Both the position numbers and the translations under genes were made by a program. The notes under the pieces were generated by a model that was not told where the DNA came from, searched no databases, and saw only the letters and a program-made list of their open reading frames with translations. DNA of 64,000 nucleotides from Roseivivax halotolerans (lineage in GTDB: Bacteria; Pseudomonadota; Alphaproteobacteria; Rhodobacterales; Rhodobacteraceae), in the NCBI RefSeq assembly GCF_900115815.1, contig NZ_FOXV01000008.1:1-64000 (forward strand), given 5' to 3'. Shown in pieces: positions 15,235 through 24,172 of the stretch (position 1 is the first letter of the stretch; the number at the start of each line of letters is the position of its first letter).

Positions 15235-16320
15235 GTGCCCCAGAACGCGCCCCGGCTCGAGATCAGGAATCTGACCCGTACTTTCGAGGGAAAGACGGTG
15301 GTCGACGACGTGTCGCTGTCGATCCTGCCCGGCCATGTGACCTGTCTTCTCGGCCCATCGGGCTGCGGCAAGTCGACGACCCTCAGGATGATCGCGGGCG
15401 TCGACATGCAAAGCACGGGCGAGATCTATGTCGATGGCAAGCTTGTCTGCGACACGATCTTCCGCGTGCCGCCGGAGCGGCGCTCCATCGGTCTGATGTT
15501 CCAGGATTTCGCACTTTTCCCGCATCTGTCCGTGGCGCAGAACGTGGCCTTCGGTCTAAAAGGCGACAAGTCCGAGAACCGCGAGCGGGTCGAACAGCTA
15601 CTCGACCGCGTGGGTCTTCTGCATTACATCGATGCTTTCCCGCACGAATTGTCGGGCGGTGAACAGCAGCGCGTGGCGCTCGCCCGAGCCCTTGCGCCGC
15701 GTCCGCGCGTGATGCTGATGGACGAGCCGTTCTCGGGTCTCGACAACCGGCTCCGCGACGGCATCCGGGACGAAACGCTCAGCCTTCTAAAGGAAGAGGG
15801 GACCAGCGTTCTTCTTGTCACCCATGAGCCAGAAGAAGCGATGCGCATGGCTGACGAGATCGCGCTCATGCGCGACGGGCGGATCGTGCAGCGGGGCGCG
15901 CCCTACAACATCTACAACGCGCCCGCGGACAAAGCGGCGGTGGCCTTCTTTTCGGACATCAACGTGCTGAGCGGCACGGTGCAGGGCGCGCTGACCGAGA
16001 CCCCCTTCGGCCAGTTCCTCGCGCCGGGCGTGCCCGATGGCGGGCGCGTCGACATCGTCTTCCGCCCGCAGCACGTCTCCATCGATTTCGACCGCCAGGG
16101 ACGCGGGCCGAACCCAACCTCGCTTCAGGGCACACCCGCACGCGGTGTCGTCGAGAGAGCGCGCTTCATGGGGTCCGAAAGCCTCGTCGAGTTTCGCATG
16201 GATCATGACATGCAGGTTCTGCGCGCGACGGTGCCCAACGTTTTCCTGCCGAAGGTCGGCACGCCGATGTGGCTGTCGATCCGGCGCGATCGGTGTTTCG
16301 TCTTTCCCTCGGACGAGTAG
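15235..16320 (+). CDS. ABC transporter ATP-binding protein, iron/spermidine-type (FbpC-like)
   Basis: A 361-residue import-type ATPase. Walker A GPSGCGKSTT has Lys46; the signature LSGGEQQR lies near residue 140, Walker B VMLMDEPFSGLD near 160 and the switch His in LLVTHEP near 195. The C-terminal 120 residues look like a TOBE regulatory domain. It starts with GTG, with AGGAGG eight bases before. No permease or binding protein is adjacent, so it is an orphan here. Resemblance to FbpC/PotA/CysA ATPases suggests iron or polyamine uptake but does not decide it. Confidence 0.88.
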   Translation: MPQNAPRLEIRNLTRTFEGKTVVDDVSLSILPGHVTCLLGPSGCGKSTTLRMIAGVDMQSTGEIYVDGKLVCDTIFRVPPERRSIGLMFQDFALFPHLSVAQNVAFGLKGDKSENRERVEQLLDRVGLLHYIDAFPHELSGGEQQRVALARALAPRPRVMLMDEPFSGLDNRLRDGIRDETLSLLKEEGTSVLLVTHEPEEAMRMADEIALMRDGRIVQRGAPYNIYNAPADKAAVAFFSDINVLSGTVQGALTETPFGQFLAPGVPDGGRVDIVFRPQHVSIDFDRQGRGPNPTSLQGTPARGVVERARFMGSESLVEFRMDHDMQVLRATVPNVFLPKVGTPMWLSIRRDRCFVFPSDE

Positions 16321-16466
16321 GTGACGTTGCGGCATCCAGCCGAGGCCCCCGAAACTTAAAGATCTCACTTCCGTGAATCTTTTCCGGAACGCTCGGTGCC
16401 TCTTATTAACGAGTCGTGACAAGTTTTCTTTTTTGGTTGGTTTGTATGTGCCGGGCGTTCCACGCA

Positions 16467-17144
16467 TCAGCTTCGGTGTTCAGAGCTCGTATCCCGGTAA
16501 TCGGAGAGCCGCTTGCCCGGCTCGTCAACGAACAATCCCGGCAACGGCTGCAGTGAGAGAACGCGGTCGATGCGAAACGTGTCGAAGGCGTTTGAGGTCT
16601 CGTCCCACACGATAGCTGTCCAGATCCGGCCCCAGTAATCGAGTTGCAGCGGCCTCACATCGCGGGTTTTCGGGTCGCCCCTGAGCGTCACGCGCAGTTT
16701 CTGGCGGGCGCGCACCGCCTTGCGGAAGGCTGGCATGTGCCGGAACCCTGCCGCGGCTTCCGCGAAAGGGTAGGTGGCAAAGCCAAAGCGCTTTGCGGCG
16801 TCGCTCGTGTCTTCCGGCAAAGCCGCGTCGAGCTTTTGCGATAATGTCAGGGCCGCTTCCGACAGGCTGTCGAGTTCAGCCGCGCCGACCGTGGCAAGAC
16901 CCAGATGCAGCGCCTCCATTTCCTCGTCTGAGAGGTTGAGCGGCGGCAAGGTCGTCATGGGCCGCGCCGCGTAGCCGCGTCCGCGCGCGCCTTCGATCGG
17001 CACGCCCGAAGCGGACAGGGTGTCCATATCCCGGTAAATCGTGCGGAGCGAGACGCCAAGCGCGCGGGCCATATCCTCGGCGCGGTGCACCCGTCCGTCC
17101 TTCAGCCTCAGCATCAACTCGTAGAGGCGGTCGGCACGATTCAT
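16467..17144 (-). CDS. YafY-type helix-turn-helix and WYL domain regulator
   Basis: A 225-residue transcriptional regulator: an N-terminal DeoR-like helix-turn-helix (MARALGVSLRTIYRDMD near residue 25) and a C-terminal WYL-type ligand-binding region (QLDYWGRIWTAIVW near residue 180). I start at 17144 because the first in-frame ATG at 17183 has no ribosome site and overlaps the repeat elements, while GGAG precedes 17144. The three TGTCA repeats just upstream probably mediate autoregulation. It is divergent from tatA. Confidence 0.85.
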   Translation of the reverse strand: MNRADRLYELMLRLKDGRVHRAEDMARALGVSLRTIYRDMDTLSASGVPIEGARGRGYAARPMTTLPPLNLSDEEMEALHLGLATVGAAELDSLSEAALTLSQKLDAALPEDTSDAAKRFGFATYPFAEAAAGFRHMPAFRKAVRARQKLRVTLRGDPKTRDVRPLQLDYWGRIWTAIVWDETSNAFDTFRIDRVLSLQPLPGLFVDEPGKRLSDYRDTSSEHRS

Positions 17145-17188
17145 TCTCGCGATTCTCCGGGATAACGCGGCACTTTTTGCCATGAAGC

Positions 17189-17211
17189 TGACAACTGACA
17201 GGATAGTGACA
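17189..17211 (-). promoter_or_regulatory. Triple TGTCA repeat upstream of WYL regulator
   Basis: Three direct TGTCA copies (read on the minus strand) at 17207-17211, 17196-17200 and 17189-17193, spaced 11 and 7 bases, ending 45 bases before the regulator start. A further TGTCA in opposite orientation lies at 17239-17243. Repeats of this word are common before YafY-type regulators, so an autoregulatory operator is likely. Confidence 0.55.
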
Positions 17212-17355
17212 AAATATTCGACATTTCCACCCTCGAAGTGTCAGGAAATCCGGCCTTTGGTGCTTTCACCGCTTCGGCTGAACCGTTATTTCACGTTGTG
17301 AATTTCGCGAGGTGCGCTCAGGGAAAGGCGGCCTTCGGATTTTGGGAGAACGGAC

Positions 17356-17574
17356 ATGCTCAACAATATCGGCCTTCCGGGCCTTCTTCTCATCGCCGTC
17401 GTCGTGCTGGTCCTTTTCGGACGCGGCAAGATCTCCAGCCTGATGGGCGAGGTCGGCAAAGGCATCACCGCCTTCAAGAAAGGCGTCAAGGACGGCTCCG
17501 AAGAGCTCGAAGACGACAAATCCGCCGAGGGCGCGCGCGACGTGACGCCCGAGGAAGAAAAAGACAAGGTCTGA
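17356..17574 (+). CDS. tatA: Sec-independent protein translocase subunit TatA
   Basis: A 72-residue pore-forming subunit of the twin-arginine translocase. It has one N-terminal membrane helix (about residues 5-21), the conserved FGRGKI hinge and an amphipathic helix with FKKGVKDG, then a charged tail. GGGAGAACGGAC precedes the ATG. It leads the operon tatA-tatB-tatC-DUF815. A Tat substrate, the TRAP binding protein at 251, is encoded in the same window. Confidence 0.96.
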   Translation: MLNNIGLPGLLLIAVVVLVLFGRGKISSLMGEVGKGITAFKKGVKDGSEELEDDKSAEGARDVTPEEEKDKV

Positions 17575-17585
17575 GGCAAGCTTAG

Positions 17586-18041
17586 ATGTTCGACCTCGGC
17601 TGGACCGAGCTGCTGGTCATCGGGATCGTCGCGCTTATCGTCGTCGGCCCGAAAGACCTGCCGGTGCTCTTTCGCAATATCGGCCGCTTCGTGGGCAAGG
17701 CGAAGGGCATGGCGCGCGAGTTTTCCCGCGCCATGAACGATGCCGCCGACGAGTCGGGCATGCGCGATGTGCAGAAAACCTTCAAATCGGCTGCGAACCC
17801 GATGAGTTCGGCGATGGACGGGGTCAAGGACGCCGCGCGCGACCTGTCCTCTTTCAGCGATCCGAACACGCCCGAGAAAAAGCCCGTCCGCGACGCCGAG
17901 AAAGACGCCGCGCGCAAGAAGATCGAGGCTGCCTCGGCACGCAAGGCCGCCGAACGCAAGCAGCGTGAGGCCGAGGAGGCCATGAAGAAGGCCAACGAGC
18001 TCGAAGAGCGCCTCGGCGGCGATGAGGAGAGCAAGACGTGA
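17586..18041 (+). CDS. tatB: Sec-independent protein translocase subunit TatB
   Basis: A 151-residue receptor subunit that forms the substrate-binding complex with TatC. The N-terminal [20 protein letters not shown] helix is followed by the conserved GPKDLP segment and a long amphipathic and coiled-coil tail rich in Ala, Lys and Glu. It starts 11 bases after tatA, and its stop overlaps the GTG start of tatC. Confidence 0.95.
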   Translation: MFDLGWTELLVIGIVALIVVGPKDLPVLFRNIGRFVGKAKGMAREFSRAMNDAADESGMRDVQKTFKSAANPMSSAMDGVKDAARDLSSFSDPNTPEKKPVRDAEKDAARKKIEAASARKAAERKQREAEEAMKKANELEERLGGDEESKT

Positions 18042-18922
18042 GCGCCCCTGACGAGATCGAGGACAGCTCCGCCCCGCTGATCGAGCATCTGGCGGAATTG
18101 CGGAACCGGCTGATCCATTCGGTCGTGGCCTTCCTCATCGGCATGATCATCTGCTTCACGGTGGCGACGCCGATCTTCAACTTCCTGACCGAGCCGCTTT
18201 GTCAGGTGCTGTCCGAACGTGGGCAGAATTGCGACCTGATCTTCATCTCGCCGCAGGAAGGTTTCTTCGTGGCGATCAAGGTCTCGCTCCTGGGCGGGTT
18301 TATCCTCGCCTTTCCGTATATCGCCAACCAGATGTGGCGCTTCGTGGCGCCGGGCCTCTACAAGTCCGAGAAAGGCGCGTTCCTGCCGTTCCTCGTGGCC
18401 TCGCCCTTCATGTTCTTCCTTGGCGCGTCGTTTGCCTTCTACGTGGTCACGCCGCTCGCCTATGACTTCTTCCTCGGCTTCCAGCAATTCGGCTCTGGCG
18501 GAGAGGCGGTCGTGGGTGAAGAGGTTCGCCAGGGTCTCTCGGTCGTCTTCCAGGGGTCCGCGCAGGAATACCTGAACCTCACGATCAAATTCATCGTGGC
18601 CTTCGGTCTCTGTTTCCAGCTTCCGGTTCTCCTGACGCTCATGGGCAAGGCCGGGCTCGTCTCGGCCAAGGGGCTCGGCGAGGTCCGCAAATACGCGGTC
18701 GTCGCCATTCTCGTGCTCGCCGCGCTCGTCACCCCGCCCGATGTCATCACGCAGGTGATCCTCTTCGTGGTGGTCTACGGCCTTTACGAAGTGTCGATCC
18801 TCCTCGTCGCCCGAGTGGAGCGCAAGCGTATCGCCGAGCTGAAAGAGCAGGGGCTCTGGTTCGAGGATGACGAAGAAGACGAAGACTTCGACGCGGCCAA
18901 TGACGAGGATACGCGCCGATGA
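18038..18922 (+). CDS. tatC: Sec-independent protein translocase subunit TatC
   Basis: A 294-residue six-helix inner-membrane protein that recognises the twin-arginine signal. The N-terminal [10 protein letters not shown] motif, the FISPQEGFF loop near residue 70 and the later [11 protein letters not shown] segment near 230 are diagnostic. It starts with GTG in a GTGA overlap with tatB and ends in an acidic tail rich in Asp and Glu. The stop overlaps the next gene (ATGA). Confidence 0.96.
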   Translation: MSAPDEIEDSSAPLIEHLAELRNRLIHSVVAFLIGMIICFTVATPIFNFLTEPLCQVLSERGQNCDLIFISPQEGFFVAIKVSLLGGFILAFPYIANQMWRFVAPGLYKSEKGAFLPFLVASPFMFFLGASFAFYVVTPLAYDFFLGFQQFGSGGEAVVGEEVRQGLSVVFQGSAQEYLNLTIKFIVAFGLCFQLPVLLTLMGKAGLVSAKGLGEVRKYAVVAILVLAALVTPPDVITQVILFVVVYGLYEVSILLVARVERKRIAELKEQGLWFEDDEEDEDFDAANDEDTRR

Positions 18923-19761
18923 GCGCTGAGGAGTTGGCGCGGATTGCCGGGGCGCTTGAACGGATGGCCCCGGCGCCGCTCGCCGCACCGGATTTCTCAG
19001 CCGCCGACGCCTTCGTCTGGCATGTGAGCCCGGACCGGCTTCATCCCGTGACGGCAGTCAATCGCGTCGATCTCTCGCTGCTGCTCGGCATCGACCGGAC
19101 CCGCGACACCCTTCTGCAGAATACCCGCCAGTTCGCGCGGGGCCTGCCTGCGAACAACGCGCTGCTTTGGGGCGCGCGGGGTATGGGCAAGTCATCGGTC
19201 GTGAAAGCCGTCCATGCGACGATCCTCGAGGAAGGTCTCGATCTCAAGATCGTGGAACTCCAGCGCGAGGATCTGCCTTCGGTCTCGCGGCTCCTGAACC
19301 ACCTGCGCGGCGCGCCGCACCGGTTCCTGCTTTTCTGCGATGATCTGTCCTTCGGACATGACGACGAACACTACAAATCACTCAAGGCGGTGCTCGACGG
19401 GGGAATCGAAGGCCGGCCCGAGAACGTCTTGTTCTACGCCACCTCGAACCGCCGGCACCTGATGCCGCGCGACATGATCGAGAACGAGCGCTCGACCGCG
19501 ATAAACCCCTCTGAAGCGGTAGAAGAAAAGGTCTCGCTCTCGGATCGGTTCGGGCTTTGGCTGGGCTTCCATCCCTGCAGCCAGGATGAATATCTCGACA
19601 TGATCCGCGGCTATTGCCGCGCCTATGGCGTCGATATCGGGGAAGACCGGCTCTACGCCGAAGCGATCGAATGGCAGGCGACCCGAGGCGCGCGGTCGGG
19701 CCGCGTCGCCTGGCAGTTCTTCACCGATCTTGCAGGCCGCGAGGGCGTCCGCGTCGTCTGA
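18919..19761 (+). CDS. DUF815 family ATPase
   Basis: A 280-residue AAA-like ATPase of unknown role. The P-loop GARGMGKSS lies near residue 80, a Walker B-like LLFCDDLSF near 135 and a sensor-like YATSNRRHL near 175. It begins inside the tatC stop codon (ATGA), so it is produced together with the translocase. The same order is common in related genomes. A role in Tat quality control or assembly is an inference from coupling only. Confidence 0.88.
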   Translation: MSAEELARIAGALERMAPAPLAAPDFSAADAFVWHVSPDRLHPVTAVNRVDLSLLLGIDRTRDTLLQNTRQFARGLPANNALLWGARGMGKSSVVKAVHATILEEGLDLKIVELQREDLPSVSRLLNHLRGAPHRFLLFCDDLSFGHDDEHYKSLKAVLDGGIEGRPENVLFYATSNRRHLMPRDMIENERSTAINPSEAVEEKVSLSDRFGLWLGFHPCSQDEYLDMIRGYCRAYGVDIGEDRLYAEAIEWQATRGARSGRVAWQFFTDLAGREGVRVV

Positions 19762-19776
19762 TCGCTGACGCCTGCC

Positions 19777-20955
19777 TCAGTTCAGGTAGAGGTTCGGGTC
19801 GACCGCGTCGAAGCCGTCGCGCACTTCGAAATGCATCCGTGCCGGATCGCCCGCGCGCACCTTCGCGATGCTCTGACCCCGGCTCACCGCGTCGCCCTTG
19901 GACACCGAGATCCCGTCGATATGCGTGTAGACGGTGAGGATATTGTCAGGGTGTTTGATGACGAGGATCGGAATGCCATCCGTGTTCGTCGTGATCGCGG
20001 CGACCGTCCCGCTGGCGGCGGCCTTGACCGAGGTTCCCGCAGGGGCCGCGATGTCGATCCCGTCATTGGTGCCGGGCGCGTATTCGCGGATCACCGAGCC
20101 GCTGACCGGCATCATGAAGGCGCCGCCCGAGCTTTGCGGCTCGCTCACCTGACCCACATCCGGGGTCGGAGCAGCTGCCGCGATCTCCTCCTCCTCGTCT
20201 TCCTCGGTCTGCTCCGTCGGTGCCGGAGGCAAAGGCTGCGCGGCGGACGGGGGCGTTGGCGTTGGTGAGCCTTGCCCGGGCTCGGCGACAGGCTCTTCAG
20301 CGACGCTGGTGGTTGTCTGCGCTTGCGAGGCGGCGGTGCTGGTCGGGATCAGCAGGTACTGGCCTTCGCGCACGGTATAGTTCTGATCGAGCCCGTTCCA
20401 TTCGGCCAGCGCGCGGGGCGTCACGTTGTAGAGCCTCGCTATCGTGTAGGCGGTCTCGCCGCGCTCGACCTGGTGGCGCACGGGCTCTGCGCCGCCCGGG
20501 GCCGGGGCAAGCGTGCCGCTCGTGATCGGTGTGGGCGCCGCGGAGTTGATGGCGTTGTTCGCCAGAGACGCGATGTCGGTGCCGCCATTGGTGCCGGAGG
20601 GTTCCGAGACGCGGTTCGGCAGCGCGACGACTTCGCCTGCGCGGAGCGGGTCGTTCTCCTCGATACCATTATAACGGGCGAGCGACGCAGGCGTGACACC
20701 GACGCGCTGGGCCAGCGTGGCGAGCGTATCGCCGCGACGTGCCACGGCAACCTGGTAGGTCGGGTAGGAGATCACCCCCCGGCTGTCGGGGGCGGGCCGA
20801 TCCGCCGTGGCGTTTACGGCGGCGTTCGTCGTATTCGCGTCGCCCGGCCGCATGTCGATGTCGAGCGGCCCCTCGCAGGCCGCCAGCACGAACGCCGTGA
20901 GCACGAGCCCGCCGGTGCGGATACTCGTCTGGAAGTGGCGGGTGCGATCTGCCAT
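19777..20955 (-). CDS. LysM and LytM (M23) domain lipoprotein, NlpD-like
   Basis: A 392-residue exported protein with a lipobox (LAAC near residue 27), two LysM peptidoglycan-binding repeats (about residues 75-120 and 165-210), a Pro/Glu-rich linker and a C-terminal LytM/M23 domain. The first zinc ligand position reads NDGID, with Asn where active enzymes have His; the later His residues (YTHID, MHFEVR) remain. NlpD of Escherichia coli has the same kind of loss and acts by activating amidases, so a role as amidase activator in cell separation is likely. ATG at 20955 fits the signal peptide. It follows surE and pcm, matching the classical surE-pcm-nlpD order. Confidence 0.9.
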   Translation of the reverse strand: MADRTRHFQTSIRTGGLVLTAFVLAACEGPLDIDMRPGDANTTNAAVNATADRPAPDSRGVISYPTYQVAVARRGDTLATLAQRVGVTPASLARYNGIEENDPLRAGEVVALPNRVSEPSGTNGGTDIASLANNAINSAAPTPITSGTLAPAPGGAEPVRHQVERGETAYTIARLYNVTPRALAEWNGLDQNYTVREGQYLLIPTSTAASQAQTTTSVAEEPVAEPGQGSPTPTPPSAAQPLPPAPTEQTEEDEEEEIAAAAPTPDVGQVSEPQSSGGAFMMPVSGSVIREYAPGTNDGIDIAAPAGTSVKAAASGTVAAITTNTDGIPILVIKHPDNILTVYTHIDGISVSKGDAVSRGQSIAKVRAGDPARMHFEVRDGFDAVDPNLYLN

Positions 20956-21026
20956 CTCGATGTCCCTCAATTTGCGCCGCTCCTTGTCCCCGGAGCGTCC
21001 GTTCCCTGTCTGGCGCGTCTGCGCCC

Positions 21027-21671
21027 TCAACTGTCCCGTCCGAGCCCCTCGACCAGCGGCACGAAGCGCACCGGGCGAAGCTCGTCATAATCAAATCCGG
21101 TCTCGCTGCGCGTCACCCGTATGAGGCGTTGCACCGCGTCCGACTGCCCGACCGGCAGGACCATGATACCGCCGATCTTGAGCTGCGCCAAGAGTGGCCC
21201 CGGCGGGTCTTCGGCGGCGGCGGTCACGATTATGCGGTCGAACGGGGCCTGATCGGGCAGACCGTGACTGCCATCGGCGGTAAAGGCGGTGATATTCACG
21301 AGCCCCATGCCGTCGAAGACCTCGCGCGCTTCGCGGACGAGGCGCATATGCCGGTCGACTGTATAGACCCGCCGCGCGAGCTGGCTCAGCACCGCGGCCT
21401 GGTAGCCCGACCCGGTCCCGACCTCGAGAACCTTGTCGCGCGAGCTGACATTGAGCGCCTGTGTCATCAGGCCAACGACCGAGGGCTGCGAGATGGTCTG
21501 ACCGCAGGCGATTGGCAGCGGCATGTCCTCATAGGCGCGGTCGGTGAAATAGTGGCGAATGAAGGCGGCGCGATCGACGGTTTCCATCGCTTGCAGAACG
21601 CGGTTGTCAGTCACTCCGCGCGAGCGAAGCGCAAAGAGAAACTGCATCTTGCGTTCCGCCTCGGGCGTCAT
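21027..21671 (-). CDS. pcm: Protein-L-isoaspartate O-methyltransferase
   Basis: A 214-residue SAM-dependent enzyme that methylates isoaspartyl residues in damaged proteins and starts their repair. The family motifs are the [13 protein letters not shown] segment near residue 60 and the SAM-binding [13 protein letters not shown] near 82. Its ATG overlaps the surE stop (ATGA), giving the conserved surE-pcm pair, with an NlpD-like gene 71 bases downstream. Confidence 0.95.
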   Translation of the reverse strand: MTPEAERKMQFLFALRSRGVTDNRVLQAMETVDRAAFIRHYFTDRAYEDMPLPIACGQTISQPSVVGLMTQALNVSSRDKVLEVGTGSGYQAAVLSQLARRVYTVDRHMRLVREAREVFDGMGLVNITAFTADGSHGLPDQAPFDRIIVTAAAEDPPGPLLAQLKIGGIMVLPVGQSDAVQRLIRVTRSETGFDYDELRPVRFVPLVEGLGRDS

Positions 21672-22453
21672 GAAAGCGCGTCTCCAAGATCGCTCAGCGC
21701 ATCATGGGCCGTCAAATCCGCGCGCATCGGCGTGACCGAGATATAGCCATCGAGGTTCACCGCGGCATCGGCCTCGGGCAGGGTGCGCGCGCGCTGGTCG
21801 CCGCCCTTGATCCAGAGGAACCGGCGTCCCGCAGGCGAGAGCTGCGGCTCGACCGAGAAACCTGTGCCGGGCCGTTTGCCCTGGATCGCGGGCTTCATGC
21901 CCCTGACCGCGCTGGCTGGCACGGGCGGGAAGTTGACGTTGTAGAATAGCCGGTAGCCCGCCTCGGGCGTGTCCATAAGCGGCAGGAGCCGCCGGATCGT
22001 GTCGGCCCCGTGCGCCCGCGCGGCTTCGAACATATCAGGCGCGTTCCAGTTCTCGGGGCCAAGGAACTGCGACAGCGCTATTGCGGGCAGGTCTTGCAGC
22101 GCCGCTTCCATCGCTGCGCCGATCGTGCCGGAATAAAGGACGTTCTCGGCGGAATTGTTGCCGCGATTGACACCCGACAGAACGAGGTCGGGGGGCGTGT
22201 CCCGCATCAAGTCATGAATGGCGGCCAGCACGCAATCGGCGGGGCTGCCTTCGGCGGCATAGGTGCGCTCTGCTAGCTCGGAGACCATGAAGGGCCGCGA
22301 ATAGGAGATCGTATGCCCGACGCCCGATTGCTCGAACGCGGGCGCCACAGTCCAGACCTCGCCGCCGGGACCGGCAATATCTTCGGCGATTTCGCGCATG
22401 GCTTTGAGCCCGGGGGCATTGATGCCGTCGTCATTGGTGATGAGGATACGCAT
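21668..22453 (-). CDS. surE: 5'/3'-nucleotidase SurE
   Basis: A 261-residue metal-dependent nucleotidase that dephosphorylates nucleoside monophosphates and exopolyphosphate. Metal ligands lie in ITNDDGI near residue 5 and in SGVNRGNN near residue 95. The ATG at 22453 gives the canonical [10 protein letters not shown] start. It leads the surE-pcm-nlpD run on the minus strand. Confidence 0.96.
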   Translation of the reverse strand: MRILITNDDGINAPGLKAMREIAEDIAGPGGEVWTVAPAFEQSGVGHTISYSRPFMVSELAERTYAAEGSPADCVLAAIHDLMRDTPPDLVLSGVNRGNNSAENVLYSGTIGAAMEAALQDLPAIALSQFLGPENWNAPDMFEAARAHGADTIRRLLPLMDTPEAGYRLFYNVNFPPVPASAVRGMKPAIQGKRPGTGFSVEPQLSPAGRRFLWIKGGDQRARTLPEADAAVNLDGYISVTPMRADLTAHDALSDLGDALS

Positions 22454-22543
22454 GAAACCGCCTATTCGCCTGCTCTCGACGTGCATACGGAAAGGGGCCC
22501 AAAGGGGCAAGGTGCGCCAGCCCGCGAGTGCGGACTCAGCGAC

Positions 22544-23185
22544 CTAGAGGATCTCGGGAAGGAGCGTTGCGGCCGCGTCTTGCGGGCTCGGCAGGCTGTC
22601 CGTGTCCTCACCCGGAAAGAACCGGCCGCGCGTGGCGCTGCGAAAGGGCTCGGGCGTCAGGATGCGGATATCGGGACCGGTGGTCGCGGTCTCCGCCGCC
22701 CAAGAGCGCACAAGCGCCATCTGTCCGGCTTTCGTCGAACCATAGAGACCGAAGAATTTCTGCCCGCCGCGCGGATCATCGAAGAAGACCGCGCGTCCCT
22801 CGGGACCGATCAACGCCGAGATGAACGGAATGAGATGCCCCATCGCGGTCATGTTGGTTTCGACCGACTTCGACCAATCCTTTTCGGTGACATGGTCCGC
22901 CGGCGTCAGCGGCCCCGCATGAACCGCGGTATGGATCCAAAGCGCGGCACCGCCCCACCGATCATGGATCGAGCGACAGAGATGTGCCATCGCATCGCGC
23001 TGTGTAATGTCCATCGGCGCGAGCGTCGCCTCGCCGCCGCGGGCCTTGATGCGGTCGTCGAGGTCTTCCAGCCCGCCCACGGTGCGCGCCACGGCGATCA
23101 CGTGATATGTGTCCGAAAGCGCCTCGGCGAGGGCGAATCCGAGGCCGCGGGAGGCACCAGTGATGAGCGCTGCAGGTTTGGTCAT
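22544..23185 (-). CDS. Short-chain dehydrogenase/reductase (SDR)
   Basis: A 213-residue NAD(P)-dependent oxidoreductase. The nucleotide-binding TGASRGLGFA motif lies near residue 9, and the catalytic YGSTK (Tyr and Lys) near residue 150. A basic residue follows the glycine motif (ASRGLG), as in NADP-preferring members. The substrate cannot be inferred. It lies 34 bases after a small conserved gene on the same strand. Confidence 0.9.
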   Translation of the reverse strand: MTKPAALITGASRGLGFALAEALSDTYHVIAVARTVGGLEDLDDRIKARGGEATLAPMDITQRDAMAHLCRSIHDRWGGAALWIHTAVHAGPLTPADHVTEKDWSKSVETNMTAMGHLIPFISALIGPEGRAVFFDDPRGGQKFFGLYGSTKAGQMALVRSWAAETATTGPDIRILTPEPFRSATRGRFFPGEDTDSLPSPQDAAATLLPEIL

Positions 23186-23218
23186 GGCGAGGGCATGTGG
23201 ATCAGCCCGAAGGCGGTG

Positions 23219-23494
23219 TCAACTCCCACGCCGGGTCTCGGGCATCTGTATCCAGGTCGTGCGCCCGGTATGGTCCGCGAGCGCCAGCCCGCGGTCGTCG
23301 ATCGCCGCGACGACCTGCCGTCCGACCTGCGTGCCCGGCTCGACCTTGGCGGTCTCGCCCGACGGCAGACGCAGAAGCGCGGAGGGGTTTTCCTCGGTGC
23401 CCATCACGCCGAGAAGCGACAGGCGGCGAAGGTCGATTTCGGCACGGATCGTCGCCGTATCGGCGACGTTTTTCGGGGTTTGGGACTCGGCCAT
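23219..23494 (-). CDS. Small conserved hypothetical protein, possible PilP/GspC-like fold
   Basis: A 91-residue soluble protein without signal peptide. The central part (LRRLSLLGVMG, then SALLRLPSGE and a V.PG..VG...V.AI pattern) resembles the beta-rich C-terminal domain of PilP or GspC pilus and secretion proteins, with a weak match by eye. No pilus or secretion gene is near. The function is unknown. Confidence 0.6.
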   Translation of the reverse strand: MAESQTPKNVADTATIRAEIDLRRLSLLGVMGTEENPSALLRLPSGETAKVEPGTQVGRQVVAAIDDRGLALADHTGRTTWIQMPETRRGS

Positions 23495-23605
23495 TTCTGC
23501 CTCACTGCGTTAACGTGCGCGGCGAGATATGGGGCCTGCCGCAGTGCAGCAAGGGGGCGCTCACCCCTTCGGCAAAAGGGCGCGCAGAGGCCGGCAAGGA
23601 TTGGC

Positions 23606-24172
23606 TCAGGCCTGTCCCGTCAGGTGCGGGCGCAGGTCTTCACCAAGGCCCGCATAAAGATCGAGAAGCGCGTCGAAGGACAGACCGCCCGATGCGGCCT
23701 CGGCGAGCACGCTGCCGGGGTCTGGGGCAAACCGCGGGCGGGTATCGGGCGCGCCGAGGATCAAATTGCCGGTGAAGAGACCGGGGACCGGGGCGGGCAG
23801 AATGTTGGCGAGCGTCGCCGGAATGGACCTCTCGGCGCTTTCTCCCGCCTCGATCCGGTCGAGCGCCTCGTAGAAATCCTCGGGCGCGACCTCAGCCCAG
23901 GGCGCAAGGTGGACGGCGTCTTCAGCGCCGCGCACCGGGAAGGCGAGATGCGCGCGCAGGAAACGGCGCGCGCCAAGACGGCACAGCTCGGAAGAAAGTT
24001 TGTCCTCGCCTTCCGCGACAACATCCCCCGCCTCCGGCTCCGCGAAAGGCCAGTCGTCCGGCGCACCGAAACCGATATCGATCAGCCCGCCAAAACTCCG
24101 CCCGCAGCAGGGGCAGACATAGTCGGGATCATTCAGCCGCCGCCAGCGTGCGTCGAGGTCGAGGAGGTTCAC
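23606..24172 (-). CDS. DUF2199 family protein
   Basis: A 188-residue soluble protein with an N-terminal zinc-ribbon-like CPCC segment followed by GRSFGGLIDIGF, characteristic of DUF2199 proteins of unknown role. The start is taken as a GTG at 24172 in a GTGA overlap with the purF stop; the longer reading to 24256 would lie within purF. Translation is therefore coupled to purF. Only two of the cysteines of a full zinc site are visible near the start. Confidence 0.78.
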   Translation of the reverse strand: MNLLDLDARWRRLNDPDYVCPCCGRSFGGLIDIGFGAPDDWPFAEPEAGDVVAEGEDKLSSELCRLGARRFLRAHLAFPVRGAEDAVHLAPWAEVAPEDFYEALDRIEAGESAERSIPATLANILPAPVPGLFTGNLILGAPDTRPRFAPDPGSVLAEAASGGLSFDALLDLYAGLGEDLRPHLTGQA

